Shown: positions 38,050 through 47,472 of the stretch, piece after piece
Numbering within the stretch: position 1 is the first letter of the stretch
How the letters are laid out: each line of letters starts with the position of its first letter
NCBI RefSeq assembly: GCF_018271975.1
Contig: NZ_JAGUCN010000015.1
Location: 62,001-126,000, forward strand
Origin: Carboxylicivirga mesophila
Lineage (GTDB): Bacteria; Bacteroidota; Bacteroidia; Bacteroidales; Marinilabiliaceae
Direction: 5' to 3'
Length of the DNA: 64,000 nucleotides
Made by a program: the position numbers and the translations under genes
Notes under the pieces: generated by a model
The model's input: only the letters and a program-made list of their open reading frames with translations
The model's database searches: none
What the model was told of the DNA's origin: nothing

Positions 38050-38112
38050 AAAAGTTACCGGCTTTCAGACAACTACCTTAAATGCAATCTTTCTGTTATT
38101 CCGGTAACTTTT
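38050..38112 (-). terminator. Long-loop hairpin, probable terminator of the M3 peptidase gene
   Basis: AAAAGTTACCGG (38050-38061) pairs perfectly with CCGGTAACTTTT (38101-38112) across a 39-base loop. On the minus strand it runs into a T-run. It sits past the plus-strand terminator between convergent genes. Confidence 0.55.
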
Positions 38113-38121
38113 ACAATATAC

Positions 38122-38155
38122 AAATGGCCGACTCATGAATCGGCCATTTTTTTAT
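38122..38155 (+). terminator. Intrinsic terminator after the peroxidase gene
   Basis: AAATGGCCGA (38122-38131) pairs with TCGGCCATTT (38140-38149), a perfect 10-bp stem followed by a T-run. Confidence 0.88.
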
Positions 38156-38170
38156 TTCGTAATAATGGCT

Positions 38171-40285
38171 TTAGTTTAAACCACGCTTCTCCAGCAAAGG
38201 CTGAAGCGATGGCTCTTGACCTCTGAATTTCAAATACTGCACCATTCCTTCATCATTGCCACATTCCGACAAGCAGTGTTGACGAAACTTCTGAGCCAAT
38301 TCTTTATTGAATATATCTCCACTCTGCTTAAACGCATCAAAAGCATCTGAATCAAGCACAGCAGCCCATATGTATACATAGTAACCCGCAGCATAAAAGT
38401 CACTACTAAAGATATGACCAAAATAGGTAGAACGATATCTTGGAATAATCTCATCAATTAAACCAATATTACCCATGGCCTCTTTCTCAAAATCAAGCGT
38501 ATTTTCCACAACATCTCCTGCTTTCAGACTATGCCATTTAAGGTCAAGTAATGAAGCTGCCAGATATTCTACGGTGGCAAATCCCTGATTAAAATGTCCA
38601 CTCTTCTGAATCTTTTCAATCAACTCATCTGGAATAACCTCGCCTGTTTCATAGTGACGTGCATAATGTTTTAGTACAGTAGGCTCAGCAGCCCAATTTT
38701 CCATCACCTGCGAAGGCAATTCAACGTAATCCATTGGCACCACACCAGCAGTACGCTTATATTCGCCATCAGTAAACAAGGCATGTAGACCATGTCCGAA
38801 TTCATGAAACAAGGTACTTACTTCATCAAATGTTAATAATGCAGGCATATCACCAGTAGGTTTAGTGAAGTTACATACCAGCGATACCAGAGGAGATATC
38901 TTCTTGCCATCTTTGGTAATAGCATTACGGAAACTGGTTTGCCAAGCACCAGGGCGCTTGCTTTCGCGCGGATGGTAATCAAGGTATAATAAACCAATAT
39001 GCTCGCCATTGGCCTCCTTCACCTCAAAAACTTCGGCTTCAGGATTGTAAACTTCTATATTATTCAGTGGCGTAAATGTAATTCCGTACAGTTGATTAGC
39101 CACCCAAAACATTCCCTCTCGCACATTCTCCAATTGAAAATACGGGATTACCTCTGCCTCATCCAGGTCATATTTGGCTTTTCTCAGCTTCTCGGCATAG
39201 TACCACCAATCCCATGACTGCAATTCAAAATTACCACCTTCCTGGTTAATGATTGCTTGCATTTCCTTCAACTCCTGTTTAGCTACTTTTAGGGCCGGTC
39301 TCCACAAGCCCATCAGAAACTCATCTACATTTTGAGGAGTTTTCGCCATGTTCACAGCTATTGCATAATCCGCATGCGTTTCATAACCTAAAAGCTTAAC
39401 GCGCTCGCTACGAATCATCGCCATTTTTCGAGCAATTTCTTTATTATCAAACTCATCATTGTTGTTACCGCGCATAAAATAGCCTCTGTAAATCTTCTCA
39501 CGCAAAGCTCTGTTTTCGGCATACTGTAAAAATGGAATTAAGCTAGGCTTTTGTAAGGTAAACACCCATTTACCTTCCATACCATTGGCTGCAGCTGTTT
39601 CAGCAGCACCTGCAATAACACCCTCTGGTAAACCAGCCAGATCTTCAGCATTATCAACAACAAGTTTGAAATTCTTATTAGTCTCTGCCAACTGATTTTC
39701 TTCAAATTTTAATTGAAGACCAGCTAACTCTTCATTGTACTTCTTAAGCTGTTCCTGATCCTCGGTAGAAAGCAGAGCACCGTTACGCACAAAGTCATTA
39801 TAATACTTTTCAGTCACGCGCTTTTGAGCAGCAGATAATTGCGCTTCGTCCATTTGCTCATAAACTGCTTTAACCCGACCAAAAAGCTCCATATTCATCG
39901 AAATATTATCAGAATGCTTGGTTAGCAATGGCGTTATTATCCGAGCTATTTCCTGAATTGAGTCATTATTGTCTGTCCCCTGAATATTAAAGAAAACAGC
40001 ACTTACACGCTCCAAAAGCTCACCCGAACGATCATAGGCCAATATGGTATTTTCAAAATTCGGTGCATCATTATTAGCTACAATCGCCTGAATTTCTTCC
40101 TGCTGTTCTGCCATTCCTTTTTCGAAAGCAGGCATGTAATGTTTGACCTCAATCAGGCTAAAAGGTGGTGTTTGAAAAGGAGTGTTGTAGGTTGTAAAAA
40201 ACGGATTCATAATTTCAGGTGTCTTTGTTTGACATCCACTTACCAGCAGCACGGCTACCAGTAGTCCACTAAAGATTTTAATCAT
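38171..40285 (-). CDS. M3-family zinc metallopeptidase, lipoprotein (Dcp-like)
   Basis: A 704-residue oligopeptidase of the dipeptidyl carboxypeptidase/oligopeptidase A family. The zinc motif is HEFGH (His494, Glu495, His498) within LFHEFGHGLHALF, and the downstream Glu is in MENWAAEP. The N-terminus MIKIFSGLLVAVLLVSGCQ is a lipoprotein signal with the acceptor Cys at about residue 18, so the enzyme is anchored outside the cytoplasm, as is common for Dcp paralogues in Bacteroidota. It probably trims short peptides during nutrient uptake. It is preceded on the minus strand by the dnaA terminator and by a perfect -7 element (complement of 40343-40350). Confidence 0.94.
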   Translation of the reverse strand: MIKIFSGLLVAVLLVSGCQTKTPEIMNPFFTTYNTPFQTPPFSLIEVKHYMPAFEKGMAEQQEEIQAIVANNDAPNFENTILAYDRSGELLERVSAVFFNIQGTDNNDSIQEIARIITPLLTKHSDNISMNMELFGRVKAVYEQMDEAQLSAAQKRVTEKYYNDFVRNGALLSTEDQEQLKKYNEELAGLQLKFEENQLAETNKNFKLVVDNAEDLAGLPEGVIAGAAETAAANGMEGKWVFTLQKPSLIPFLQYAENRALREKIYRGYFMRGNNNDEFDNKEIARKMAMIRSERVKLLGYETHADYAIAVNMAKTPQNVDEFLMGLWRPALKVAKQELKEMQAIINQEGGNFELQSWDWWYYAEKLRKAKYDLDEAEVIPYFQLENVREGMFWVANQLYGITFTPLNNIEVYNPEAEVFEVKEANGEHIGLLYLDYHPRESKRPGAWQTSFRNAITKDGKKISPLVSLVCNFTKPTGDMPALLTFDEVSTLFHEFGHGLHALFTDGEYKRTAGVVPMDYVELPSQVMENWAAEPTVLKHYARHYETGEVIPDELIEKIQKSGHFNQGFATVEYLAASLLDLKWHSLKAGDVVENTLDFEKEAMGNIGLIDEIIPRYRSTYFGHIFSSDFYAAGYYVYIWAAVLDSDAFDAFKQSGDIFNKELAQKFRQHCLSECGNDEGMVQYLKFRGQEPSLQPLLEKRGLN

Positions 40286-40342
40286 TTCAATAGATTTTAT
40301 AAAATGTAAAATACTGTCTGAATAGCATTATCAATTGCCACT

Positions 40343-40350
40343 CAAAAGTA
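40343..40350 (-). promoter_or_regulatory. -7 element of the M3 peptidase gene
   Basis: The complement TACTTTTG lies directly after the dnaA terminator, 58 bases before the ATG. Confidence 0.55.
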
Positions 40351-40351
40351 T

Positions 40352-40384
40352 AAAAAAAAAGACACCCAAAAATTGGATGTCTTT
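40352..40384 (-). terminator. Intrinsic terminator of dnaA
   Basis: Arms 40358-40369 and 40373-40384 pair with one mismatch around an AAA loop (AAAGACA/TGTCTTT outer, CCAA/TTGG inner). On the minus strand a run of Ts follows. Confidence 0.82.
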
Positions 40385-40405
40385 ATGTTGTACAACTTAT
40401 ACTAT

Positions 40406-41833
40406 TTACGATTTTAATTGAGCTTCAATCTCCTTTATTTGCCCTTTAAAATCTTTATCTGTTTCAATGAGGTTATTGATAGCCTTACAGGCATGCAATA
40501 CTGTGGCGTGGTCTTTCTTGCCAATCTTTGCGCCAATGGTTGACAATGATGAATTGGTAAGACCTTTGCTAAAAAACATGGCAATCTGCCGTGCCTGTAC
40601 TATTTCACGCTTCCTCGTCTTTGACTGCAGAATATCAAGTTCCAAACCAAAGTAATCACATACGGTTTGCGAAATTGAGTCAATAGATAACTCCTTGCTC
40701 GTTTTCTTAACCAGTTTGTCAATTATCTGCTTTGCCGTCTCAAAGGTTATCTCTTTTTTATTCAGCGTTGCTTGTGCCAAAAGCGAAATCAAAGCTCCTT
40801 CTAACTCACGCACATTATTAACTACATTGCTGGCGATATAATACACTACCTCTTCGGGCACTGTAAGTCCATCCTTATAAATCTTTTTATTTAGAATGGA
40901 TACCCGCGTTTCAAAATCAGGAATCTGCAAATCCGCAGACAATCCCCACTTAAATCTTGAAAGTAAACGATCTTCCATGCCATGCAGCTCTACAGGAGCT
41001 TTATCACAGGTTAGAATTAATTGCTTTCCTGACTGATGCAAATGATTGAATATATGAAAGAAGGTATTTTGCGTTTTAGTTTTCCCGGCAAATTCCTGTA
41101 CATCGTCGATGATCAATACATCAATCATTTGGTAGAAATTCAGAAAGTCATTTTGCGAGTTATTGCGTACTGAATCGGTAAACTGAGTTTGAAACTTATT
41201 GGCATTAACGTACAAAACAGTTTTTTCAGGCATATTGCGCTTCACCTCAATACCAATTGATTGAGCCAGATGGGTTTTACCCAAACCTGAATTTCCATAC
41301 AGAAACAAGGGATTAAAAGCGGTTTTTCCGGGATTTTTAGCCACTGCTAAACTCGCACTTCTTGCCAAACGATTACATTCACCCTCTACAAAATTCTCAA
41401 AGCTGTAATCGCCATTAAGTTGAGGATCTACATTTAGTCGCTTAATTCCAGGAATGACAAACGGATTTCTGATATCTGGCTTTTCCTGATTGGTAACACT
41501 GACAGGTCGATTGCGAAGATCTGCTTTGTTACTAGTCGGGAAATTTAAAGTATAAGGTTGCTGATTGGCCATATGAGCATTATCCATCACAACATTATAC
41601 TCCAACTTGGCATTAACACCAAGTTCCTTTCTGAGTGTCTTACTCAATAAGTCAATGTACTGCTCCTCTAGATACTCATAGAAGAAAAGGCTGGGTACCT
41701 GAATCGTTAAAACATCCTTATCTATTTTAACGGGTACAATAGGTTCAAACCAGGTCTGGTAACTAATCTGTGGAATATTGTCTTTGATAACGCTCAAACA
41801 ATTCCCCCAAATTCTTTTGCAATCGACTTCCAT
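40406..41833 (-). CDS. dnaA: Chromosomal replication initiator DnaA
   Basis: Binds DnaA boxes at oriC and opens the origin in its ATP form. The 475 residues cover the N-terminal helicase-loading domain I (CLSVIKDNIPQISYQTWFEP), a variable linker, the AAA+ domain with Walker A GNSGLGKTHLAQ (about 178-189) and Walker B VLIIDDVQE, sensor motifs including LLSRFKWGL, and the C-terminal domain IV with the signature KKDHATVLHACKAI. It is not accompanied by dnaN, recF or gyrB, as usual in Bacteroidota. The 311-base upstream region is AT-rich and holds a duplicated TTTGATAACT motif. Confidence 0.98.
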   Translation of the reverse strand: MEVDCKRIWGNCLSVIKDNIPQISYQTWFEPIVPVKIDKDVLTIQVPSLFFYEYLEEQYIDLLSKTLRKELGVNAKLEYNVVMDNAHMANQQPYTLNFPTSNKADLRNRPVSVTNQEKPDIRNPFVIPGIKRLNVDPQLNGDYSFENFVEGECNRLARSASLAVAKNPGKTAFNPLFLYGNSGLGKTHLAQSIGIEVKRNMPEKTVLYVNANKFQTQFTDSVRNNSQNDFLNFYQMIDVLIIDDVQEFAGKTKTQNTFFHIFNHLHQSGKQLILTCDKAPVELHGMEDRLLSRFKWGLSADLQIPDFETRVSILNKKIYKDGLTVPEEVVYYIASNVVNNVRELEGALISLLAQATLNKKEITFETAKQIIDKLVKKTSKELSIDSISQTVCDYFGLELDILQSKTRKREIVQARQIAMFFSKGLTNSSLSTIGAKIGKKDHATVLHACKAINNLIETDKDFKGQIKEIEAQLKS

Positions 41834-42144
41834 TCTTTCTGTTTCCTTAATAGAATTATGTTTGATAACTACTTTAAATGCGAAAACAAAAATTGTGAAA
41901 AAAAAAATGAAAAAAAAACGTTAATTCTCTTGACATTTTTATTTCGACGATATGATGCCTAGTAATCAAGCAATTAAAAATAAATCAGATAATACACACA
42001 TAATCAGACACTTGTGTACATTTGATAACTTTTAATTAACACGTGAAATCCACTGTATTTAAACTACTTGGAAGAAATGATGAAAAGATTCGAAAAAATT
42101 TTCAAAAAAATTATCGCTCACCTATTTAACAATAAATTGTGAAT
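41834..42144. other. 311-base AT-rich region upstream of dnaA
   Basis: Long A-runs lie at 41881-41918 and near 42091-42110. A direct 10-base repeat TTTGATAACT lies at 41861-41870 and 42021-42030 (AGTTATCAAA on the dnaA strand). TAATACACA near 41989 differs from the TTATNCACA DnaA box at one position. This could be dnaA autoregulation or an origin element; there are too few clear boxes to call oriC. No gene was seen. Confidence 0.4.
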
Positions 42145-43383
42145 TTACTTAGCTTTTCGACGGGCTTTTTTAAGACTAATTGGCACGCCATTTTCCAAAG
42201 CCACAATATTAGCTTCGTCATACAAATCCTTCACTTCATCTAATATTTTAGATGCTTCGTCAAAATATCGGGTTTGACCCAAGCTATAAATATATTTCGA
42301 ATCACGATAATCTTCGAATATTTTATACTTGCCATCCAAAATTGTCGAATCGATTTTTGCCGGAGTTTTGGATGCAAGAATTTGAATTTCATAAACGATA
42401 CCTCCAACACCATATGCCTGATCTGTCACCATTACCTTACGACCAAAATTAACCGCAGAGAATGATACATACCTGTCGGGATTATGTCTGAAATCAATTA
42501 ATAAGCGATTAAGACTATTACTCACATCGTTAAGCGAATAATAAAATTCATCATCGGACATTAGCTTACCCAATGAACCTTTTCCATCATTAATACTATC
42601 CAACAAATCATTGGCACTGCTTAAAGTCGACCGTAACTGCTCAACTGTGGCATCGATATTGGCATCTTCCAGTTGCTGACTAAAGTTAGCCAAATTAGAA
42701 AAAGTCGAATCAATATGCGGACGCTGAGCTGAAAGCATCGCAACCAATGAATCAGTACGCTGCAACATCATGGTAACTTCCCCATCATCCTCCATCTTTT
42801 TTGCGAGGTTGCGACTTATGGATTCAAAATGCCTTAATGAGCGGTCAAGGTTATACATACTTGAATGAAAACGACTCTTCTCCTCACTGAAAATCTGACC
42901 TATATTTGTCAACACAGTATCGAGCTTAACAATTAATCGCTCAGTTTTATCTTTCAGAGGTAATACTTCCATACTCATCTTATCGGCCAAGTCACCAACA
43001 ACAGATGTATTCATTGTATCACCAACAGCCAACATTTGCTCACTATGCCCTATTATAAACTGAACACCCTTTGTACCCATCAAATCAAGACTGTAAATTT
43101 GTGCTTTAGAGTCGGCAGGAATACCAATCTCATCAAATAAGGTGAAGGTTACCAAAAATCGATTAGGCTGTGTTGGGTGAAAATTTATATCCCTGACTGT
43201 TCCAACCTTAAATCCTCTGAAATAAACCGGACTTGCTTTAGTTAATCCATCAATACGATCATAAACGCCATAATAAGAATTACCCACTTCAATTAAATTA
43301 TGCCCTTTCAGAAAGTTAAATCCCCAAATGACAATAATAAATGAAACAAATACGGTCAGACCTATCTTTACTTCTTTTTTCAT
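42145..43383 (-). CDS. MCE-domain (MlaD-like) lipid-transport protein with C-terminal SPOR-like domain
   Basis: A 412-residue protein with one N-terminal membrane helix (about 8-26, KIGLTVFVSFIIVIWGFNFL) and the MCE domain (about 38-115; YRGF-type motif VYFRGFKVGTVRDI). A long helical part (about 130-290) is rich in Ser, Leu and Asp. Such proteins form hexameric rings that carry phospholipids between membranes with MlaE/MlaF-type ABC partners, which are not adjacent. The last about 85 residues (VYEIQILASKTP, then RYFDEASKILDEV and ANIVALENGVPI) look like a SPOR peptidoglycan-binding domain, which is unusual. It lies downstream of an amidase that also ends in a SPOR-like domain. A TATTTTTG match (complement of 43436-43443) may give it its own promoter. 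Confidence 0.88.
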   Translation of the reverse strand: MKKEVKIGLTVFVSFIIVIWGFNFLKGHNLIEVGNSYYGVYDRIDGLTKASPVYFRGFKVGTVRDINFHPTQPNRFLVTFTLFDEIGIPADSKAQIYSLDLMGTKGVQFIIGHSEQMLAVGDTMNTSVVGDLADKMSMEVLPLKDKTERLIVKLDTVLTNIGQIFSEEKSRFHSSMYNLDRSLRHFESISRNLAKKMEDDGEVTMMLQRTDSLVAMLSAQRPHIDSTFSNLANFSQQLEDANIDATVEQLRSTLSSANDLLDSINDGKGSLGKLMSDDEFYYSLNDVSNSLNRLLIDFRHNPDRYVSFSAVNFGRKVMVTDQAYGVGGIVYEIQILASKTPAKIDSTILDGKYKIFEDYRDSKYIYSLGQTRYFDEASKILDEVKDLYDEANIVALENGVPISLKKARRKAK

Positions 43384-43462
43384 AGTTTATGATGTTTGTG
43401 GATAATACCGAAGTATTAAATCAAGCGCAATTTAACAAAAATAATATCAATAGCCTAAACCT

Positions 43463-44572
43463 CTACTTTTGCTTATTCTGAATTTTGCGCGCATCAGCAA
43501 TCGGTATACGATCATTTCCATGGAAAGCTATAACAAAAGCACCACCAACCTTTTGACGAACTTCTGTTAAAGAGCTAATGATTTCGCTATAACTATTGGT
43601 ACAACACGTGGTGTATTTATACCGTTCACCCTCCTGAAACATCCAGACGTCATCAAATAGAGCATAAACCATAGTTCCTTCCTGTATTTTCTTTTTCGAG
43701 GAAGCGACCTGGATGCGGTAATTGACACTATCAACTATAGTAATTTCGGGTTCTTCAACAACCTTAGCCAGCTTACTCTTGGCATCAAACTCATTTTTAT
43801 AATCGCGTACAGCTCTGAAAATAGCTGAAGCCATATATGTTTGCCCTCGTTCTGAGGCAATAAATTTCTCCTCAGTATTATTAGTAAGAAATCCCAACTC
43901 AACCAGCACACTTGGCATGGTTGCCTGGCGTAACACCAGAAATCCAGCCTGTTTAACCCCACGGTCTCGCCTCCCAACACGCTCCTTAAATTGTTTTTGC
44001 ACCAAAGAAGCCATATAAATACTTTGATCGATATGAATATTCTGCATCAACTCGAATATAATATATGATTCAGCAGAATTAGGATCAAACCCTTCATAGG
44101 TGGTTGTATAGTCTTCTTCCAACACAATCACGGAGTTCTCCAGCTTGGCAACTTCCAGGTTTTCTTTGGTTCGATGTAAACCTAACACAAAAGTCTCTGC
44201 TCCATATATTTTAGGCGTCGAGATAGCATTAGCATGTATCGAAATAAACAAGTCTGCCTTGTTTTTATTGGCAATTTCAGCTCGTTTATTAAGCGGTACA
44301 AATACATCTTTGGTGCGCGTATAGATAACATTTACATCAGGCATCTTCTCCTTAATATAGCCACCAAGCTTAAGTGCGACATTTAAGACAATATCCTTTT
44401 CCTTTGCCTGCTTACCAATAGCTCCTGGATCTTTGCCACCATGACCAGCATCAATAACCACTGTTTTAAAAACCATATCCTGCTGAGCTTGTAGCTTAGT
44501 ATTGTTAAAAAACCATAAAGCAACCAGACAGAAGAAAAATACAAGACGTGTTTTAAATAAATAAATTGTCAT
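43463..44572 (-). CDS. N-acetylmuramoyl-L-alanine amidase with C-terminal SPOR-like domain
   Basis: A 369-residue Amidase_3 (AmiC-type) zinc hydrolase that cleaves the bond between MurNAc and L-Ala. Following a signal peptide (FFFCLVALWFFNNTKLQAQ), the catalytic domain shows VVIDAGHGGKDPGAIG with the first ligand, FISIHANAI with a second His, and VLVELGFLTN with the catalytic Glu (about residues 35-262). From about 283 (NYRIQVASSKKKI) to about 360 (GGAFVIAFHGNDRI) the pattern is that of a SPOR domain, which would target denuded glycan at the septum. It lies 79 bases upstream of the MCE gene on the same strand. A TATTTTTG match (complement of 44593-44600) precedes the ATG. Confidence 0.94.
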   Translation of the reverse strand: MTIYLFKTRLVFFFCLVALWFFNNTKLQAQQDMVFKTVVIDAGHGGKDPGAIGKQAKEKDIVLNVALKLGGYIKEKMPDVNVIYTRTKDVFVPLNKRAEIANKNKADLFISIHANAISTPKIYGAETFVLGLHRTKENLEVAKLENSVIVLEEDYTTTYEGFDPNSAESYIIFELMQNIHIDQSIYMASLVQKQFKERVGRRDRGVKQAGFLVLRQATMPSVLVELGFLTNNTEEKFIASERGQTYMASAIFRAVRDYKNEFDAKSKLAKVVEEPEITIVDSVNYRIQVASSKKKIQEGTMVYALFDDVWMFQEGERYKYTTCCTNSYSEIISSLTEVRQKVGGAFVIAFHGNDRIPIADARKIQNKQK

Positions 44573-44592
44573 ACATTTAGATTATTGCAGTT

Positions 44593-44600
44593 CAAAAATA
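44593..44600 (-). promoter_or_regulatory. Putative -7 element of the amidase gene
   Basis: The complement TATTTTTG is a TAnnTTTG match 21 bases before the amidase ATG. Confidence 0.5.
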
Positions 44601-44677
44601 GGAAAATTATACACAGCTAAAAAAGGCTGCGTAGTGCATTATTTAAAGGACATGCCCAGGTATGCGCATTTTTTAAT

Positions 44678-44685
44678 TATTTTTG
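44678..44685 (+). promoter_or_regulatory. Putative -7 element of the LptD-like gene
   Basis: TATTTTTG lies 25 bases before the TTG start at 44710. It supports transcription beginning just before that codon. Confidence 0.45.
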
Positions 44686-44709
44686 TGAACGCTTGAAAAA
44701 AATACCATT

Positions 44710-47436
44710 TTGACACTGATTAGAACTAAAGCATATAAGGCACTGAACCCAATTGTATTAACAATTACTTTGCTACTTATATCGCCTCACTTTGCTGGCT
44801 TATGTGCCCAGGAAACAATACAAAGCTCCGATTCTCAAATAGCCGAATCATCATCGGACAGTACTCAGGTGCACTCCGGATCCTTTATTATAGACTCTGA
44901 AGTTAATTATAAAGCCACTGATTCCATTGATTTTGATCTGAGAACGCAAAAAACCTATCTGTATGGCAATGCCGAAGTAAGTTATCAGGATATCTTACTC
45001 AAAGCACACACCATCGTACTAGACATGGATAGCAGTACTGCTTTTGCATACGGCACCAAAGATACGTTGGGCAATGAAATAGGGCTACCCGTTTTTACTG
45101 ATCCCAGTGGTGAATACACCATGCGCCGTATGCGGTATAATTTCAAAACTGAGAAAGCCATTATCGAACATATTGTTACCGAACAAGGCGAAGGTTTTGT
45201 GGTAGGAAATAAAGCTAAAAAGATTGAGGACAACTCCTATTGCATGAAGCATGCCAAGTATACAACCTGCGATTGTCATGATCATCCACACTTTTATCTG
45301 AACCTTACTAAAGCAAAAGTTATTCCAGGAAAGAAAACTATTACGGGTCCAGCCTATCTGGTGGTGGAAGACGTCAAGCTTCCCATTTTTGTACCTTTTG
45401 CAATGATACCTACGACCAGCTCTTACAGCTCTGGTTTTTTATTTCCATCCTACCGCGATGAGCAAATCAGGGGTTTTGGTTTGACCGATGGTGGTTATTA
45501 CTGGGCAGCAAATGACTACTTTGACTTTATGGTCAAGGGCGATATATTTACCAATGGTTCATGGGCCATCAGAACCGGCTCAAACTATAAATTGAGGTAT
45601 AAATACAGCGGGCGATTCAATTTTCAATACATTAATAATATATACAGCGAAAAAGATTTGCCAGACTACAGGGTCACCAAGGATATGGCAGTCACATGGT
45701 CGCACCGGCAAGACGCTAAAGCCAACCCCTACCAAACATTCTCTGCCAGTGTTAATTACTCTACCAGTTCATTTGACCAGAACAACGTTAACAACCTATA
45801 CAATCCTGCCAATAACGACATTTCAACCAATACAAAGCGGTCGAGTATATCATATGGCAAACGCTGGGCAGGTAAACCTTTTAATTTCTCCGCTAACTTA
45901 CTTCACTCACAAAACAGTCGTGATACAACCATTGACCTAACAATACCCGACCTGACATTTACAGTTAATCGGTTCTATCCGTTTAAGAAAAAGAACAAGG
46001 TTGGAACAAAGGAAAACATGTTTGAGAAAATCAATCTCTCGTACACTGGTAACATGAAAAACTATGTACATGCCAAAGAATCTGAATTAGGCTTCTCAGG
46101 TGATGACTTTGCCAACCAGTGGAAGAATGGTGTTAAACACAGTATCCCTGTAGCCATGAATTTGAAATTCCTCAAGCACTTCACAGTTACACCTTCGTTT
46201 AATTATACTGAACGCTGGTACCTGAATAAAATTGAGAAAGGCTATGACGAAGAGGAAAATAAAATTGTTAATACCGACACCATAACAGGGTTTAACCGTG
46301 TATACGATTACAGTTTTAGTGCCGGTACTTCAACAAAAATCTATACGTTCTTTCGCCCCTGGCGTAAGCTTTTTGGCGACAAAGTCGATGCAATCAGACA
46401 TGTAGCTACGCCATCAGTTTCCATGTCGTATCGCCCTGATTTTGGCGACTCCAAATATGGTTATTACGACTGGTTTGAATATTACGATGAAGACCGCGAT
46501 GAAATTGTGAGGCACGATTATTCATACTACGATGGTGCATTATATGGCGTGCCCGGGCGTGGTAAATCGGGCTCAATGAGCCTTAGCTTAGGCAACACCC
46601 TTGAGATGAAGGTCAAAAGTGAGAAAGACACTACAGGCTTTAAAAAACTTAAAATACTGGAGAGTTTAAACTTCAGTACCAGCTATAATTTTCTGGCAGA
46701 CTCCCTCAAGTGGCAACCCATTAACATGACTGGTAGAACTAAACTCTTTGGCACCAATGTTAACTTTGGAGCACGCTTTGATCCTTACGCTATTGATACT
46801 ACCAGTACTGGTCAGCCTATACGTGTTAACCAATCAGTTTGGGCACAGCAAGGCAAACTTTTGAGACTTGAAAGTGCCAACCTGAGTTTTGGGCTTAACT
46901 TCGGCTCCGATACCTTTAAAAAGAAAGACAAGAAAACAGGAACCGATCCAAATAGTACCGAAGAAGATCCGAATGCTCTTCCGCCAGATCCCTTGAATAA
47001 TCAAGAATTCGATCCTCAAGCTGCATTCCAGGGAGGCAACGCTACTTTTGTTAAAGGAGATGATGGCTATGCCAAATTTGAAATCCCCTGGAATATCTCA
47101 CTGAACTATTCATTCAGATTAAGCCGCGGGCAGTTTAACAAGAGTAAAATGGACTATGATTTCAAAGTCACTTCCGACGTTAACCTCAATGGTAATGTTT
47201 CGCTAACCCCCAAATGGCGTATTAATTTTGCATCGGGATACAGCTTTGATCGCAAAGAAATAGCGCATACCAACGTTGGAATCAGTCGCGATTTACACTG
47301 TTGGAGCATGAATTTTAACCTTGTACCGGTTGGCCGATATAAGTCTTATTTCTTTACCATTCGGGTAAATTCAAGCATGCTTCAAGACCTCAAGTACGAA
47401 AAACGCAATCACCCTCGCGACAACGGTCTTTTCTAA
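44710..47436 (+). CDS. LptD-like LPS-assembly outer-membrane protein, TTG start
   Basis: A 908-residue protein with a signal peptide (LNPIVLTITLLLISPHFAGLCAQ). The N-terminal OstA/LptA-like beta-jellyroll (about 60-240) has FIIDSEVNYKATDSIDFDLR and KTYLYGNAEVSYQDILLKAH. A large C-terminal barrel follows, with YRDEQIRGFGLTDGGYYWA near 255. LptD places LPS in the outer leaflet, and Bacteroidota carry this variant. The first ATG lies after the signal peptide and a stop codon precedes in frame at 44686, so TTG at 44710 is the only sensible start. A proline- and Asp-rich insert (about 738-775) is noticeable. ridA follows after 36 bases. Confidence 0.88.
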   Translation: MTLIRTKAYKALNPIVLTITLLLISPHFAGLCAQETIQSSDSQIAESSSDSTQVHSGSFIIDSEVNYKATDSIDFDLRTQKTYLYGNAEVSYQDILLKAHTIVLDMDSSTAFAYGTKDTLGNEIGLPVFTDPSGEYTMRRMRYNFKTEKAIIEHIVTEQGEGFVVGNKAKKIEDNSYCMKHAKYTTCDCHDHPHFYLNLTKAKVIPGKKTITGPAYLVVEDVKLPIFVPFAMIPTTSSYSSGFLFPSYRDEQIRGFGLTDGGYYWAANDYFDFMVKGDIFTNGSWAIRTGSNYKLRYKYSGRFNFQYINNIYSEKDLPDYRVTKDMAVTWSHRQDAKANPYQTFSASVNYSTSSFDQNNVNNLYNPANNDISTNTKRSSISYGKRWAGKPFNFSANLLHSQNSRDTTIDLTIPDLTFTVNRFYPFKKKNKVGTKENMFEKINLSYTGNMKNYVHAKESELGFSGDDFANQWKNGVKHSIPVAMNLKFLKHFTVTPSFNYTERWYLNKIEKGYDEEENKIVNTDTITGFNRVYDYSFSAGTSTKIYTFFRPWRKLFGDKVDAIRHVATPSVSMSYRPDFGDSKYGYYDWFEYYDEDRDEIVRHDYSYYDGALYGVPGRGKSGSMSLSLGNTLEMKVKSEKDTTGFKKLKILESLNFSTSYNFLADSLKWQPINMTGRTKLFGTNVNFGARFDPYAIDTTSTGQPIRVNQSVWAQQGKLLRLESANLSFGLNFGSDTFKKKDKKTGTDPNSTEEDPNALPPDPLNNQEFDPQAAFQGGNATFVKGDDGYAKFEIPWNISLNYSFRLSRGQFNKSKMDYDFKVTSDVNLNGNVSLTPKWRINFASGYSFDRKEIAHTNVGISRDLHCWSMNFNLVPVGRYKSYFFTIRVNSSMLQDLKYEKRNHPRDNGLF

Positions 47437-47472
47437 TCAATAGTGAATGATTAATCCTTAAATAAACTAATA

